This document shows positions 1-11,515 of a stretch of 64,000 nucleotides of DNA, piece by piece. The position numbers and the translations under genes were made by a program. Source of the DNA: Ophiura sarsii (Eukaryota > Echinodermata > Ophiuroidea > Amphilepidida > Ophiuridae); contig CM069454.1 of assembly GCA_035610835.1 (NCBI GenBank), positions 62,602,580 to 62,666,579 of the forward strand, in the 5' to 3' direction. The number at the start of each line of letters is the position of its first letter. Within the stretch, counting starts at the first letter, position 1. The notes beneath the pieces are model-generated. The model saw only the letters and a list, made by a program, of their open reading frames with translations. It had not been told where the DNA came from and ran no database searches.

Positions 1-19
1 GATTATTTTTGCTATATAA

Positions 20-240
20 AAAACAGGTTTTTCAGAAACCTTTCACGACTTTCGATTTCAAAGTCTATCTCAATGGTTACTGAACCAATACTAGGCATGT
101 TTGTATACTTATTTCAATGCATTTCTCATGGTGATTCCAAATATGGTAATGAAATACAGTAATTTTGACATTTTTGAAACATTTTGTGAAATTTTGGAAT
201 GTCGTCTGCAGCCGCCTGCCGCGTGGAAAGTGTTAAGAAA
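20..240. repeat. Arm of a recurrent interspersed TIR family (CTGCAG family)
   Basis: This is a ~200-bp segment running from a TTTTTCAGAAACCTTT-like end to GTCTGCAG and GCGTGGAAAGTGTTA. The same segment recurs at about 11,580-11,790, 12,360-12,530, 22,100-22,310, 33,075-33,310, 33,640-33,800, 39,900-40,100, 44,740-44,940, 56,100-56,460 and 56,790-56,950, in both orientations. It contains no credible coding sequence. It is probably a non-autonomous DNA element or one arm of a foldback; the superfamily is not determined. Confidence 0.65.
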
Positions 241-1235
241 TTAAAGAAGGAGGAAACTAATACCGTATTTGTGAAACTTGTAACGAAATCGATTACATTG
301 AGCATTTCTTTTATAGCTGTAAGAAAATCAAAACAATATGAAGGAGACTGAACATTTGCAACAGTATATTTAAAGATATTGCAAAATAATAATAATAATA
401 TGCTTATTAGTATATTAAGCGCACTCCGTCGCAAGATCCCAGTGCGCTGAAACAAAAAGTGCAAAATATGAACAAAGATACAAAACATTATAAAGTCATT
501 TGCTGAAAGAGGTGAGTCTTGAGCGAGCTCTTGATTGAATTGCTGCAGTGATGTGGCATTTCTAACATCGGAGATGGGAGCCGGTTCCAGAGTTCAGGAG
601 CTGCATGAGAGAGTGATCTTTGGCCGTATTAGGTGACAAAGTGTTAGTTTTCCTCCGTTGTAATGATGCATTTGACCTGAGCTGAGTGCGTGTGGGTTCC
701 TTGATGGAAATAAGGTCGCATAAGTACTTTGGAGCCTGGTTATAGTGCTTTGTATGTTAAAAGCATAAGTTTAAAAACAATACGGCTCTCCACAGACAAC
801 CAGTGAAGATCTTTTAACACTGGGCTTTATATGTACAAAAAGATGTAGTATTTGGCTACCATGATGATAATAGTACTAAATGTATTAGCAAATACCAAAT
901 TATATGCATGATATGGGAAACATCCCGATTTACATATAAGTGCATCTTATAGATCTTATAAAATCAGAAAACTCCTGTGAAATTTGCCTTTAAGGGAAGT
1001 GAAATATGTTACTTATAATGTCATTATTGATTATTTATGTTTGTAGATGATGTAATATGTGAATTAATAATATGCAATAAAACAAAAGATAAACAAAAAT
1101 ATATATAGGGAAGCATGACATGTACAGCCACACACACAAAAAACACCCTTTTTTGTTAGAAAAATGAGAACGCCATCTTATCTGCATACGACTGAGTTTT
1201 GCAGAAAGAAATTTCCTGTTTTGATATATAAAATG
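241..1235. other. Left flank, no gene seen
   Basis: No coding sequence is recognised. Positions ~490-830 have a higher-complexity character (GGAGCCGGTTCCAGAG-type wording) that reminds me of the 3' tail of a LINE or SINE. I cannot assign it to a family. The stretch is not part of the tandem unit seen downstream. Confidence 0.4.
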
Positions 1236-2074
1236 CAGTGTGGTTTTTCAATAAAACGTTGACAGTCTTTTGAAGCCATTTTTTTTAAAAATTCTGTAGA
1301 TTTAAAAAAATTCTTTTTCAATATTCAACAACTATATGATTGACCTTACGGTTGCAAAATAACAGCTATTTGAACAAAGTCTGTCCCATTTCACTCTGTC
1401 CACGGGTACTGATATCGCGACGTTACATTGAATACTGAATGATGAATTGTACCGTGGTTCGGAAGTCACGTAGAAATGGTGGTCCCGTGCATCGGAAGAG
1501 CAATACCCGAGCACGTTAAAAAGGTTACAGACTCGTTCGTAAAAAGTAGGGGTAGGGATCATCCCGGTCTGTATCTGTTCACACATCTTTCGGATGAGCG
1601 CGACGATCTCGATATAGCAGCGCTATATAAATGCTTCTATGTATGTAATTGCATGCAAGTAATCTAAGATTTGAAGATCCCGCCAGGTTAAACCAGTGTA
1701 ATTGATGATCTTAACTATCTATTCAGGTGTGAAATCAATACGTAATAAATAATACCACGAGTGACCCTAATTAGAACTAGTGATTTTCATAGATTGGAAG
1801 TGTAATTGTCTATACTCTATGCCTTAAAAGTGACGATGCCATTTAATTTTATCTTGCTGGTCATTTCCCGTAGACTTACCCGTAGACTTTCCCGTGGACA
1901 AAGAGATTTTGGAGAGTTTCTCTTCAAATAGCTATCATTTTGCCGCCATAGCATTATTAACATTGAGATTTTCAGCATAGATGGCCAAGATGATATCTTT
2001 GAGGAATATGTAAAAATAAATAAATTAAATCCCACAATTTTGAAAAACTGTCAACGTTTTATTGAACCATACTG
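1236..2074. mobile_element. TIR element, Tc1/mariner-like ends
   Basis: The left end (CAGTG, then TTCAATAAAACGTTGACAGT at 1,247-1,266) is repeated inverted at 2,047-2,066, closing with CATACTG. The right side is followed by TA; the left side has TG, probably a mutated TA. The length is ~839 bp. The interior holds a SINE-like fragment and no intact transposase, so it is non-autonomous or decayed. Confidence 0.6.
1458..1580 (+). repeat. SINE body fragment (same family as 47,076-47,517)
   Basis: About 120 bp, from TTCGGAAGTCACGTAGAAAT to ATCATCCCGGTCTGT, matches the reverse complement of the middle of the complete SINE at 47,076-47,517, with scattered substitutions. The tRNA-like head is missing. 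It is an older, truncated copy lying inside the TIR element at 1,236-2,074. Confidence 0.65.
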
Positions 2075-3954
2075 TATACATGCCTTTTTATTATACGTAG
2101 GTGCCAAAAACCTTTTCAGAAAAATTGAGGGCGCACTCCAATAGGCCTAAGTATCTCCTAGGGCTAGTAATAGTATCTCCCTTTTATAGTGGAAATCACT
2201 CTGAAAAGAGTGGACACAATCCCTCTGAAAAGAACTGAACTTTACTCCTAAATAAAAATTCCTTTAAAAAGGAAAAGAGGCGGTCATATAAATTTAAAAA
2301 AACAGACAGCAGAGTGTGATATAGGTAACAAAAAGAGTGGTTATGTCATAAGTTTGTTTATCAATATTACATGAATGGAAATCACTAACTAATGTAAATA
2401 ATACTATAAAAAGTCAGGACAATGTTCACGAGTAAAAACATTAAGGCTTTTGGAATCAAGTATGTTACATCTTAGAGCTGGTTTATCACGTTGGCATTTT
2501 ACCACAGATAAATTGGTCATAACCTGTTACCTGGTGACTGACAGTCTAATGGAGAAATTGTAACTTTTTCAATTCCCAAGAGAACTGGGTATGGCTAGAA
2601 ACCCAAAGTGGTAGTTTGCCTTTAAAAGGTACTTTATTTCTGATATGCTTAAAGGTATAGTATATATTGATCTTATAAGCATATTTTGTTTTTAAAGAAA
2701 GTAGATTTTCTTGCAGATTTACATTTCTGATCATAAAGCGTGAATATAATTATTCTAGACAAGTGTTATGAATCTATACGAGCATTATACTTGAAAATAT
2801 GTGTTTTTATGGTTTTTAAGCGTTGAAAACAGATTGGTTGCACAACAGTTGAAATGTTGTCTAACAAATATGATTTTGATTATGATTGTTTCAATCTGTA
2901 ACTCGGAACGTCAAGTGAAGTGGCTTTGTTAAAGATTGTCTACATCCAATAAATTTGCGTATTTCTATTTAGTTCTGTATATAAAAATGTTATTGTTTAT
3001 ACATCCTTAAGCATTATTTCAACAGTAACAATAAGTACATATTACAGATGTTCATATAACTTCATTTTGTTGTTGTTAATTAACAAAAAAAGCCATCACT
3101 TTTTAAATTCAAATGAATATTTGAATACAGTCCAATGAATATTTGATACACAGTGAATTCGTACAACAATATTTACTTGGGACAACATCGTGAACAAATA
3201 ACGTCGCAAAATATACCCTTTGCATGTAATTGATTCAATATCTTTTAACATCGGAATTCGGTAACTTTATTAATCCCCAACCGATTTCCACCGTTCAAAC
3301 GAGAAACTATATCAATAAAGACACGTTATTTTCATATTTTGTCTTTAAACTTTCCTAAAACAGTGTTGCCAGACAACATCACAAATGTCGCCTAAAATAT
3401 CACAGCCAATGCCAAAAGGTAGCCCAATACATACAAAACCTGTTTAAGCACACGTTAAACCACAGTTAAACAAGGTTTAGTTGAAAAAGGTCAGTAGCAC
3501 TCATTGGTGATAGTAATGCGCTAATGCGCTACAACAGAGAGGATCTGTTTTTATGTAGTGTGACATACGTAAAACATAAGGGATTTATTGTAGCATGTAA
3601 ACCGTAGGTAAGATGTCGTTTTCCCATAATGTCAAAACCTACCCATAGAGGAGGCGAAGGCCGTTGCCCCGCCTCCAAAAAGAGCTGTCCCTCGGCGGAG
3701 CTCTCAAACAGTAACTCTTTTACAATTATAGAGAGTATGGTTCATAGCTATTAAAGAACCATATTTGGTTCTTCTACGAACCTTTTGGGATTCCTCAATT
3801 TTTAATAACGGGTTCTATTCTTATGGGTTCCATATCGAGGACAAAAAGGTTATAAGTTGAACCATTTTTAATATCATGAAATCAGAATGGGTCTAATATG
3901 GCTCTCCCGGTTTTGTTGAGTTTTTATCTTTTTTTTGTGATGGCAGTATACAGT
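2075..3954. other. Left flank, no gene seen
   Basis: AT-rich sequence without a supported reading frame. Positions 2,105-2,150 are an inverted relative of the segment at 21,165-21,200 (GGGCGCACTCC wording), so an old element end is present. A G/C-rich hairpin-like patch lies at 3,640-3,710. Around 3,740-3,900 repeated GGTTC/GAACC words suggest a decayed relative of the 250-bp MITE at 11,838. Homology to the tandem units begins at about 3,955. Confidence 0.45.
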
Positions 3955-5200
3955 ATGACACGCTGAATGCAGCAGATGACGGATTTCACCCTGATCATGA
4001 ATCTTTATAACGTAGCAAAGACTTTTACTGCTGAAAACCGAAAAACGAACTTGACAGTTACTATTACTTCAGTCAAAATTCACGTCATCACTCACGTCAC
4101 TTCTGAAACTAAATATCAGCGTCATAAAATTGGGTTTGAGTCATACTATTTTTATTCTTGAGCATTATACACAAGTGACTGTATGATGACGTATGCTACC
4201 TGTTGCTCACAGTTTGCGTTCCCCGTGTGTGTGTGTGATATGGCCCTAATATCCATTTTTATCAGGCAATTGTAAATATCCTTATCCTATAAAACCTCAT
4301 AAACCTTTAATCTGAGTGATAAACAACTTTGATGATCAGCAAGTTGAACAGTCAAACGCCACCACAGAAAGCGTTGTTACTGCAGTAAGAAACGCGTTGT
4401 GTTTTGTGACAAATTGTGTGCTTGCGTAGGATATTGGCGTTTGAGTGTATGCCAGCTATTTTACGGTGTATGACTTGGCATCGAAGGTATTTTTGAGTAA
4501 ACACAACGATTTCGAATAAATGAGTACTGTATGTTGGATTTAAATCACTTCGTTTAGGAGAACCGTAGGAAGTGTATTGCCGGTCCAATGAATGCTGCTC
4601 TGTGTGTACCGATTTAGTGGCGACCTTGTCATGTCACAAAATCATTGACGTGGGATTTCCGATAATTATCCTATCATCAGAACAGAAGTAGGCTATACAT
4701 CGATAGATCTACCGATTGCTATCTACCATAGCGTCACTAACAACGGTCAAGTCTTGCACACGTACACAACACGATGATATGGTTTTTTGGTGGTAATCTA
4801 CTTTACACAGCAACATTTCAACATCTGTAAAATACGTTTGTAAATTAACTGTGTATTTTACTTATGGGCGAGACTCGAGCTAGGGTGAACCGATTTCTAG
4901 CCTTGCTCCGGATAGATCGTGACTCTGCTGTGTAACACATTACGACGCATGCAAAACTTGTACTGATCGACTTGATCAATTTATAACCCGGATCAATTAT
5001 GAACTCATTAGCTAAACTAGCGGGATATACTGTACATTGTCCGATGATCTGAACTGATCTACAGTTTATTACGAGTCAAATGTTCTACATGAATGGATTT
5101 TACAGGAACTGTCGTGTCACTGATTTTACAAGTTATTTATTGAATGACGCGCCCCCATTCCATCCACACCCCAGTGCTTTTGACATCGTGTAAACCTCAA
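3955..5200 (+). promoter_or_regulatory. Conserved upstream region of PTB gene copy 1
   Basis: No reading frame is credible here. The stretch aligns with 26,270-28,620 (minus a hAT insertion) and 48,630-49,680, with blocks of near identity such as AAGTTGAACAGTCAAACGCC and CCAATGAATGCTGCTCTGTG. Retention across copies may only reflect recent duplication, so a promoter role is inferred from position. Confidence 0.45.
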
Positions 5201-5208
5201 TATAAAAG
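5201..5208 (+). promoter_or_regulatory. TATA box, PTB gene copy 1
   Basis: TATAAAAG, 373 bp before the ATG. It sits in the same context (TATAAAAGAAGTTACACAT) in all three copies. It implies a 5' UTR of roughly 340 nt if transcription starts about 30 bp downstream. Confidence 0.5.
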
Positions 5209-5370
5209 AAGTTACACATATATGTGTACAATCGATCAACTCATGCGGATCAGTTATTGATATTTTTGCATACATTGTATATTACTGTGAATGAAATATA
5301 TAAGTGGGAAGGTGCTGACAACATAAACAACAATACAGGAAAGTATAGTTGAGACTAGAGAGACTGGAAT

Positions 5371-5410
5371 GTTTTGAACTGAGACTAAATTTTAGTCTCA
5401 GGTTTTGAAC
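5371..5410. repeat. Mini-palindrome insertion with 9-bp direct repeats
   Basis: GTTTTGAAC at 5,371-5,379 is repeated at 5,402-5,410. Between them is a 22-bp inverted repeat with TGAGACTAAA / TTTAGTCTCA arms. The sequence is absent from the corresponding place in units 2 and 3. It lies in the predicted 5' UTR, where it could form a hairpin. Confidence 0.6.
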
Positions 5411-5580
5411 ATTATATAGGACGCATTGTCAATAAGTTCTGTTACAAGCGTCATCGTGTGACCACCGACTTCTTGCAAATTCTTGACTGCTGGGGCTGTA
5501 ACCCCATTCCGTACCGTTTTTTCAGGAGCTCTCATCAACAGGATCATTTAATTACATGAACTACATATAGGCTGATCATC

Positions 5581-6785
5581 ATGGACGTCGACAACAAAAC
5601 GAATGGGCTCAAAGATCGTTCTCCGGTCAATAGTCCCAAATCACCGCATCGCTTTCTCACAACAATCAGAAATTCACCGTCACTACTGAGAAAGAAAATC
5701 AAGTCGCATCATCGCGATGAGCAGGACTCGCACGGTAGTCCTCCGACAACCACGGAACACAACCGATTTGCCTCACGATTGCGAACAGGTGGATCCGGAG
5801 AGAGCAGTCCTCCACAATGTCGAGTGTTTCACGTTCTTTACCAAGGCAAGATCAGAGTGGAGACTCTTCAAGTGCACGAAGCCATGGCTGCGGTTAGAAA
5901 ACTCACTTTAATATCGGGGAAAGATTTTGACACCACCGATCAGATCGGTGGTAATATCGCACCCGATGCGGATGCGAAATCCCCGATGCGGTTGTCGCCG
6001 AAAGTTCCACGAAGTCCGAAATTCTCTCCGAGGCTGATGAAGCGAAATAGACCCAAGTCTCCGAAGAAAAACAACTTGAAAGTGACTCCAAAGTACATCA
6101 GCATTGACGACCCTAAATCATCTGAAGCACAAGTCATTCCGATCTCCACGATTGCTTACTGCGCCACGGACATCAGGCATCCCCGAACCGTTGCGTTCAT
6201 CAACAAGGATTGCCTTGGTGGCCTGATGTGTCACGCGGTACTCTGCGAGACCAAAGAGAAAGCTTCCTCCATTGTATCGTATATCGGAAAGATGTTCGAA
6301 TCTGCATGGGAAGAATGGAAGGAGTTGCACCCGGATCCTCATCATCAACAGGGGCGAATCAGTCCTTCAAACTTGAGTCGATCAAGAAGTTGTAATTCAA
6401 CTTCAACGAATAATAGGACTAATCAATTGACAGTGCCAGGAGAAGCAGGAGGAGATCCGCAAAGGAGAAGACCCCACTCATTCAATGGCCAATCAGGTGA
6501 GGCTTTTCATAATACATTCCTAATGGCCAATCAGGTGAGGCTTTTCATAATACATTCCTATAAATGGCCAATCAGGTGAGGCTTTTCATAATAGGCCTAC
6601 ATTCCTAAATTATAGGTATAAAACTTCCATATTTTGACAAGTAATAAAGGAGAAGACCTTAACTCATTTGATTTGTTTAGGCAGAAGAATGTGAAGGTCC
6701 ACTTAAGAGATCAAATCCAGGTCCACACTCGACATCCGTGAACGATCACCTCTACAGCCTAAGAATGTTAGATATAGTCATATAG
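5581..6785 (+). CDS. PTB/PID-domain protein, copy 1 (two coding exons)
   Basis: Likely cytoplasmic phosphotyrosine-interaction (PTB/PID) adaptor; ligand unknown. Exon 1 is 5,581-6,496 (305 codons plus one base). The proposed donor is CAG|GTGAGG. The proposed acceptor GCAG ends at 6,684, and exon 2 is 6,685-6,785, giving 338 aa. The ATG has A at -3, G at +4 and an in-frame TGA 24 nt upstream. Residues 1-75 are basic with Ser-Pro motifs (RSPVNSPKSPHR). The PTB fold starts at CRVFHVLYQGKIRVE (~80-94). It is interrupted by a basic SP-rich insert (~133-165: SPKVPRSPKFSPRLMKRNRP). It resumes with PISTIAYCATDIRHPRTVAF (~187-206) and MCHAVLCETKEKASS, and ends in a helix FESAWEEWKEL (~239-249). The AYC-D and CHAV pattern is shared with PID1 and FAM43 proteins. 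Ser/Asn-rich tail. The terminal exon (EECEGPLKRSNPGP...) is inferred. Using the TTTAG acceptor 4 bp earlier would end the protein after GRRM. Copy 1 alone has Cys at 211, where the others have Ser. Confidence 0.8.
6480..6600 (+). repeat. Triplicated splice-donor segment
   Basis: GGCCAATCAGGTGAGGCTTT occurs three times, with donor GT at 6,497, 6,535 and 6,576 (spacing 38 and 41 bp). The reading frame stays open through all three and stops with TGA just after the third donor. The equivalent region has two copies in unit 2 and one in unit 3. Confidence 0.85.
6592..6599. repeat. TA-GGCC-TA micro-insertion
   Basis: The third donor repeat reads CATAATAGGCCTACATTCC, where the first two read CATAATACATTCC. 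The gain is exactly 6 bp at a TA. Confidence 0.75.
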
Positions 6786-8318
6786 AACTATTATTATTAA
6801 AACCTGAGAGTGCCATCAAAGCCCTCTGCTTCAAGCAGAATATAATTTATTTATAATGGGCAAGTAAGCCATTCCCATCAATACTAAACTTGTTAATGTA
6901 ATGTGTGGCCGTCAAGGTATGTTTAAGGTATCCCGACTATTATAGCGCAGGGATGGAAATAAGGGGGGTGTATGGATTTCAAATGGTATAGCCCGATATC
7001 AACGAACTGGTTTTTGTTTAAGATTGATCCGTCCTTGTTTTTACTTCACCTATACCACCAACCTCCTGAGTGTTTTCACATATAGTTATTCATGAATATC
7101 TTTTCAGTGGTGTTTTTAAACATAATTATGCCATTTGTGGTCCTGGGACACAAGTTGCGAACGGGATCATATATATGCGCATATACCAGTTTCTCCCTTG
7201 TTTTTGCTCGCGATCCGATTGGCAGATGTTTCCAACTCGAGGCGATTCCTCTTCGGGGGGGGGGGGGGGGGGGGGGGGGGGTGCACAGAACACATCAAGT
7301 ACCAAGACCATTTTTAAAAAAGTTCATTTTATATTAAACCGCTTTTATTTTTATGAAACTCAATTTTAATTACGTGTTCATCAAAGACCCTGATAGGTTC
7401 TTTTCTTTGTGTCCATAAATCCGGGCAATAAATACAGCTTAGGCAAATGATTGGGCGAAAGGGCAGTAATAGGCTATTAAAATGTGTATATTTCCTGTCT
7501 GTCGCCTATTCTATGAACAATAGTGTGGGATGTATCATGCGTTTCTAAACATCCTAAAACAATAATATAAACAAATTGTAGGCATTAAAATCCCCAATGA
7601 TAGGCATGTAGTTGGTAAATCCGGGAAAATTGCCAGGACAACTACTTCTGGCGGAAGGAATAATTGCCTGTTCCGTGATGCATGACTCAAGTTAGCCAAT
7701 TGCAAAAAAACCCACCAAATTCCATTGAAATGGAATGGGGGTGGGGGCGGTCCAAAAGAAAGAAGCATGTTTTGTAACCATTTTCTGAAGCATCTGTTTC
7801 ATACCAAAATACCAGGGAAATGTATTTTCCATAATTCAAACCAAAAAATAAATCAAAACACAGCAGTCTGAAAACAGTACAGGAAACAATAAAGTTGATT
7901 TGTGTGCATGGAGGGGGGGGGGGGGGGGGGGGGGGGTGGTACCGTCTGAAAAACAATCTAGGTATATATATGGCATTGTACTTGGTCTAAAACGTTAATA
8001 AAAATTCCATTAAAATGGAAAGTTGGCGGTCAAAAGGAAATTGCGATATAAGGCAAATAGAAAGAGCAAAAATAGCAACATTTGTAAATACGGCTTTTAG
8101 TTGCTAAAATTATGTGGCAGAAGAAGCAAGCGCATAGATGATAATTGTGCAAGATTCTTGCATGGCATTACTAGAAAGCAATATAAATTACAGCCATAGT
8201 TTAGTGATAAACACGGTTTTAACATTCAATTTAAGTTTGGCATTCCGCGATCATGGTTACCCATATTGACATTGGAGATTTCTCCTTAGTCAAACAAGAT
8301 AAGCTATATTATGTCTCT
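6786..8318. other. Downstream region of copy 1, no gene; poly-G runs
   Basis: Probable 3' UTR and spacer. There is a ~25-bp G run around 7,255-7,281 and another at ~7,912-7,936, at the same relative places as runs in unit 2 (30,467-30,483 and 31,350-31,377); unit 3 retains only the first (51,649-51,678). The apparent glycine- or proline-rich reading frames here are homopolymer artefacts. An AATAAA lies at about 7,426, too uncertain to call a poly(A) signal. Confidence 0.5.
8257..8318. repeat. 62-bp direct duplication, left copy
   Basis: TTACCCATATTGACATTGGA...ATTATGTCTCT is present here and again at 9,072-9,133 with one visible difference. Units 2 and 3 have it once, so it was duplicated when the 753-bp block between was inserted. 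Confidence 0.8.
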
Positions 8319-9071
8319 TATAAAAAGCCATGTCTGAACGTAGCTATTATAGCTACGTTCAGACATGGCTTTTAACTCGAGTTAAATATTTTATGACCCG
8401 GGGTAAAATACCTGAAATGTTTTCACTAACTCGACTGATTGTCCACACACAGGCATCACGTCGTTAGCTCGACCAAATTAACCCGCAGAATTTAACTCGA
8501 CCGTCTGCCCCTGGAGTTAAATTCCGGATGTTATATACCGCCACTACGGTGAACCTTGACAGAAAAACCTTCTTGGAACTTTTCTTCGAGTTAATTTTAT
8601 CCTGTGTCTCAGGCTCGCGCCATATAGCTATTAGATGTTTGATTTCTTCGTCCTTCCAATTCGTACCTCTTCCTTGTTTTGGTCGGTCCGCCATTCTAAA
8701 AACGTTGTATTTATACTATAGCTGTTGTAATATTTGGAAGAAAATGATCGAAGTTTGGAAAATAACACGCGAGTGCATTGACCCGGAAGTCTTCAGCAGC
8801 AGGTCAATTTTATTGGCAAAAGGTCATGTTTATCTCGAGCTATCTTTCGGGCACTGTCCAGACGTACGTTAACTCGAGTCAACTGGTCGAGATAAGGATT
8901 TACCTCTGACTTTTGTCAGAGGTAAATTGGTCGAGTTAAGGTCGAGTTAAGGTCGGGTTAAGTTAACTCGACTCCTGTCCACACAGGCACTAACTCGACC
9001 ATTTTCGCGAATTTACCTCTACTCACCCTTAACTCGACCTTTAGCTCGAGTTAAATAGCCATGTCTGAACG
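8319..9071. mobile_element. Private TIR/foldback element with Myb/SANT-like frame
   Basis: The insertion is absent from units 2 and 3. It ends with the word GCCATGTCTGAACG. The TIRs read CGTTCAGACATGGCTTTTAA (8,356 onward) against the inverse ending at 9,071. An extra inverted fragment of the end makes a perfect hairpin at 8,323-8,373. The interior is dense in ACTCGAG/CTCGACC words in both orientations. The Myb-like frame at 8,464-8,694 hints at a PIF/Harbinger relationship, since those elements encode a Myb-like protein. This assignment is inferred. Confidence 0.65.
8464..8694 (-). pseudogene. Fragment encoding a Myb/SANT-like (trihelix) DNA-binding N-terminus
   Basis: On the minus strand a frame opens MADRPKQGRGTNWKDEEIKH and continues LIAIWREPETQDKI. 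The RG-NW-DEE---LI-IW spacing is the first helix of Myb/SANT-like trihelix domains found in many animal transposon-associated proteins. After about residue 35 the frame (NSKKSSKK...) no longer resembles the family. It is either a truncated gene, a first exon whose continuation was lost, or a fragment captured by the element. No transposase is visible beside it. Function is not claimed. Confidence 0.5.
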
Positions 9072-9133
9072 TTACCCATATTGACATTGGAAATTTCTCC
9101 TTAGTCAAACAAGATAAGCTATATTATGTCTCT

Positions 9134-10303
9134 CTGTTGGGAGCATAATAACATCTCTCTGATTGAATCATCAACTAAACAAATATAGCTTTGACTCCAG
9201 CACAGACTGCGGGTACTGTTAAAATAAACTGCATAGGTACATGTAATTTACAAAGACTACAAACATGGCAGCCCCCACTTATGTCTAGAAAGACCTAAAT
9301 GTGTAAAAGTTTGCAATAACATGCTTATAGGGTGGCTTCGCCTCCCAAAAACACAACCCTCGCGACGTAATGGCATTAGTGCTGGGCTCGCGTGTCACTT
9401 GAGTTTGGCATTGAATGTTATTACTAAAGGGATTACCATATCACTTAAAATTAGTGTTAAGTAAAAGCGTCAGCTACATGTATACTCAGATAACATTACA
9501 TGATATAGTCTGAGATAATATCACAGATTGAAAGAAACCAACCCCGGCAACTATGCCTGCCTGTCTTCAGAGATGCGCACCAGATCAAGGAGAAATCTCC
9601 AACATTAGATATATTATACGACAATGGCGCGTGCCGTATAGGAGGATTGCGAACATAAAATATATCCTCAAATGGCAATATGCATGGTATGCACAAAGCT
9701 GTTAATTAAATCAATTGTTTCAATAACAGACTTAGGCCACGAGCACAAAAAAACCCTGTTCTACAGGCAAAAAGGGACCTCTCAGGTGCGTATAAGGTTG
9801 GTCGGTTAATAGTTTTTCGATTTTTGTTTTTTCTGCAAACATTTCGGGAAATTTTAGTTTAATTTTTGGCCATTTTTAGCCATCTTCAAATTATTTCAGA
9901 AATTTCAAAAAAGGCAAAGAGTTTTTCTGAAAATTCGAGAAAAAAATAGGTCGGGGCTGTAGAACAGGGGTATTCTGAGTGCCCTTTGGTAGAAAAGTAA
10001 AAAAAAGTTGTTATATAAAATAAAATGCCCCTGATGAACAGCCTGTACTTTCTTTTATTTGTATCGCCTACAAAAACAAAATGTGCTTGGTCCCATCATG
10101 CACCGTTGTCATGGATCGGGAGTTGGGACCACAGTTTAACTTCAATCGGACCCAATTATGTGGCAGCGGAAATTCTTGTTAAATATATTAAGCACATTGA
10201 CCAAATCTCAAGATGAATACAAGTCCTCGCCGAAGAATGGAAATGGAAATAGCATCCCAAATTCTACCATGTATTCCGTATGTTTTTACACATTACATCT
10301 GTA
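9134..10303. other. Unit 1 spacer, no gene
   Basis: No supported reading frame. Positions ~9,740-9,975 belong to a family bounded by ACAGGCAAAAA-GGACCTCTCAGG and GGGCTGTAGAACAGGGG, also at 32,130-32,390 and 54,990-55,195, with a relative at 19,690-19,960 and 41,757-42,000. Positions ~10,000-10,220 match 55,205-55,415 in unit 3 but are deleted in unit 2 around 32,420. Confidence 0.5.
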
Positions 10304-10961
10304 CAGGGTGTATCAAAAAAATTAGGACTCTGATTCATGACGGTGTAATTCTTATTACAATCGTTGGACCATGACCAATTTAGTCTCAATGTAAAGCCCA
10401 ATTAATTGTTATGATATCCTGAAAATATAAGATCAATCCGATGTAAAATAAGAAAACTAGCGTACTTTGCGTCAACCATGTCAGTGGTTTGTACAATGGG
10501 ATCTAAATATTGTACAGACCACCAGTAAATAACATGGTTTATGTTTCAATACGTTATAATAATTGTCAACATAGTAAATAATAGTCAATAGCAAAGTTTA
10601 GTTTGGTAATCCATTAATTCTGGCACAAATCAATAGGCCTACTGGCTAAATAATCCGCAAAACAGATGCATGCATATTCAGTGCAAATTAAAAAGATGTG
10701 TTAAATAGTTCTCGATTTTCTCAATTCACATTGTACAAACTGTTACTGTGTGAATTCCCATTGTACAAACCAGTATGACATGGTTTACACAAAGTAGGCT
10801 ACGCTAGTTTTCTTATTTTTTTATCGGATTGATCTCATATTTTCAGGATATCATAATAATTAATTGGGCTTTACATTGAGACTAAATTGGTCATGGTCCA
10901 ATGATTATAATAAGAATTACACCGTATTGAAACAGAGTCCTAATTGTTTTGATACACCCTG
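10304..10961. mobile_element. Tc1/mariner-type palindromic MITE, private to unit 1
   Basis: The ends are CAGGGTGTATC and GATACACCCTG, with inverted arms of roughly 180 bp including GGATATCAT and GGTCATGGTCCAA blocks. It is flanked by TA (10,302-10,303 and 10,962-10,963). The empty site in unit 2 is near 32,499 (ATGTACAATGACAAG). The length is 658 bp and no transposase is seen. Confidence 0.8.
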
Positions 10962-11515
10962 TATTGAATGACAAGATAGCACTGTTTGAAAGACCAATAG
11001 ACCATCATGTCGTACCGTATTATACAGATATTGAATTCGATTTCTTTTAAAGTCAATATTTGCCTTTATTGATAATATGGATCGTTGGAAAATGAACTGA
11101 AATACGGGGTATGACTGATAAAAATAAAATTGCATTACAATGAATGCATTTGAAGTGTTGTGCATTTTCTTGAGCAAAATGGTGAATTTTAATTTTTACA
11201 AGCAAATTCTCAGATTAATGCAATATAATATATGACTCGGTATATCCTCAGGCTGCCTATCCGTCAAACTGTTATTCTCGATTAAAATAATTGCTTTTCA
11301 TAAATATTTTATATTCAGTTCATAGTTTCCGTCGTATCATGCTCTTTCCATTTATAGTCTTTTTCTCACTTAGATGCAAATATCTATTTCCTGTCCTCCA
11401 AGAAAAGAGTATACACAATTATTGAAATCAAAGCTCATAAAATAAGCGCTCATCTCAAGAACGGGTCGAATGGTTTTTGAACCAGAGATGATACGATATA
11501 CGGTACAACTTTTTA
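10962..11515. other. Unit 1 spacer, no gene
   Basis: AT-rich sequence conserved at 32,500-33,009 and 55,500-56,030. I see no reading frame or RNA gene in it. Confidence 0.45.

Noticed and set aside
5717..6395. Other-frame and minus-strand reading frames overlapping the PTB exon (also in copies 2 and 3)
   Set aside because: They are shadows of the PTB coding frame. They recur only because the exon itself is conserved.
6497..6579. Extension of the PTB protein past the first donor to the TGA at 6,577 as the true C-terminus
   Set aside because: The extension consists of repeated intron-like donor segments. Its length differs in each copy, and the donor CAG|GTGAGG is strong. An intron-retained isoform remains possible.
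7070..7369. Glycine- or proline-rich proteins across poly-G runs
   Set aside because: The frames exist only because a homopolymer encodes Gly/Pro. Length varies between units and flanking sequence is not protein-like.
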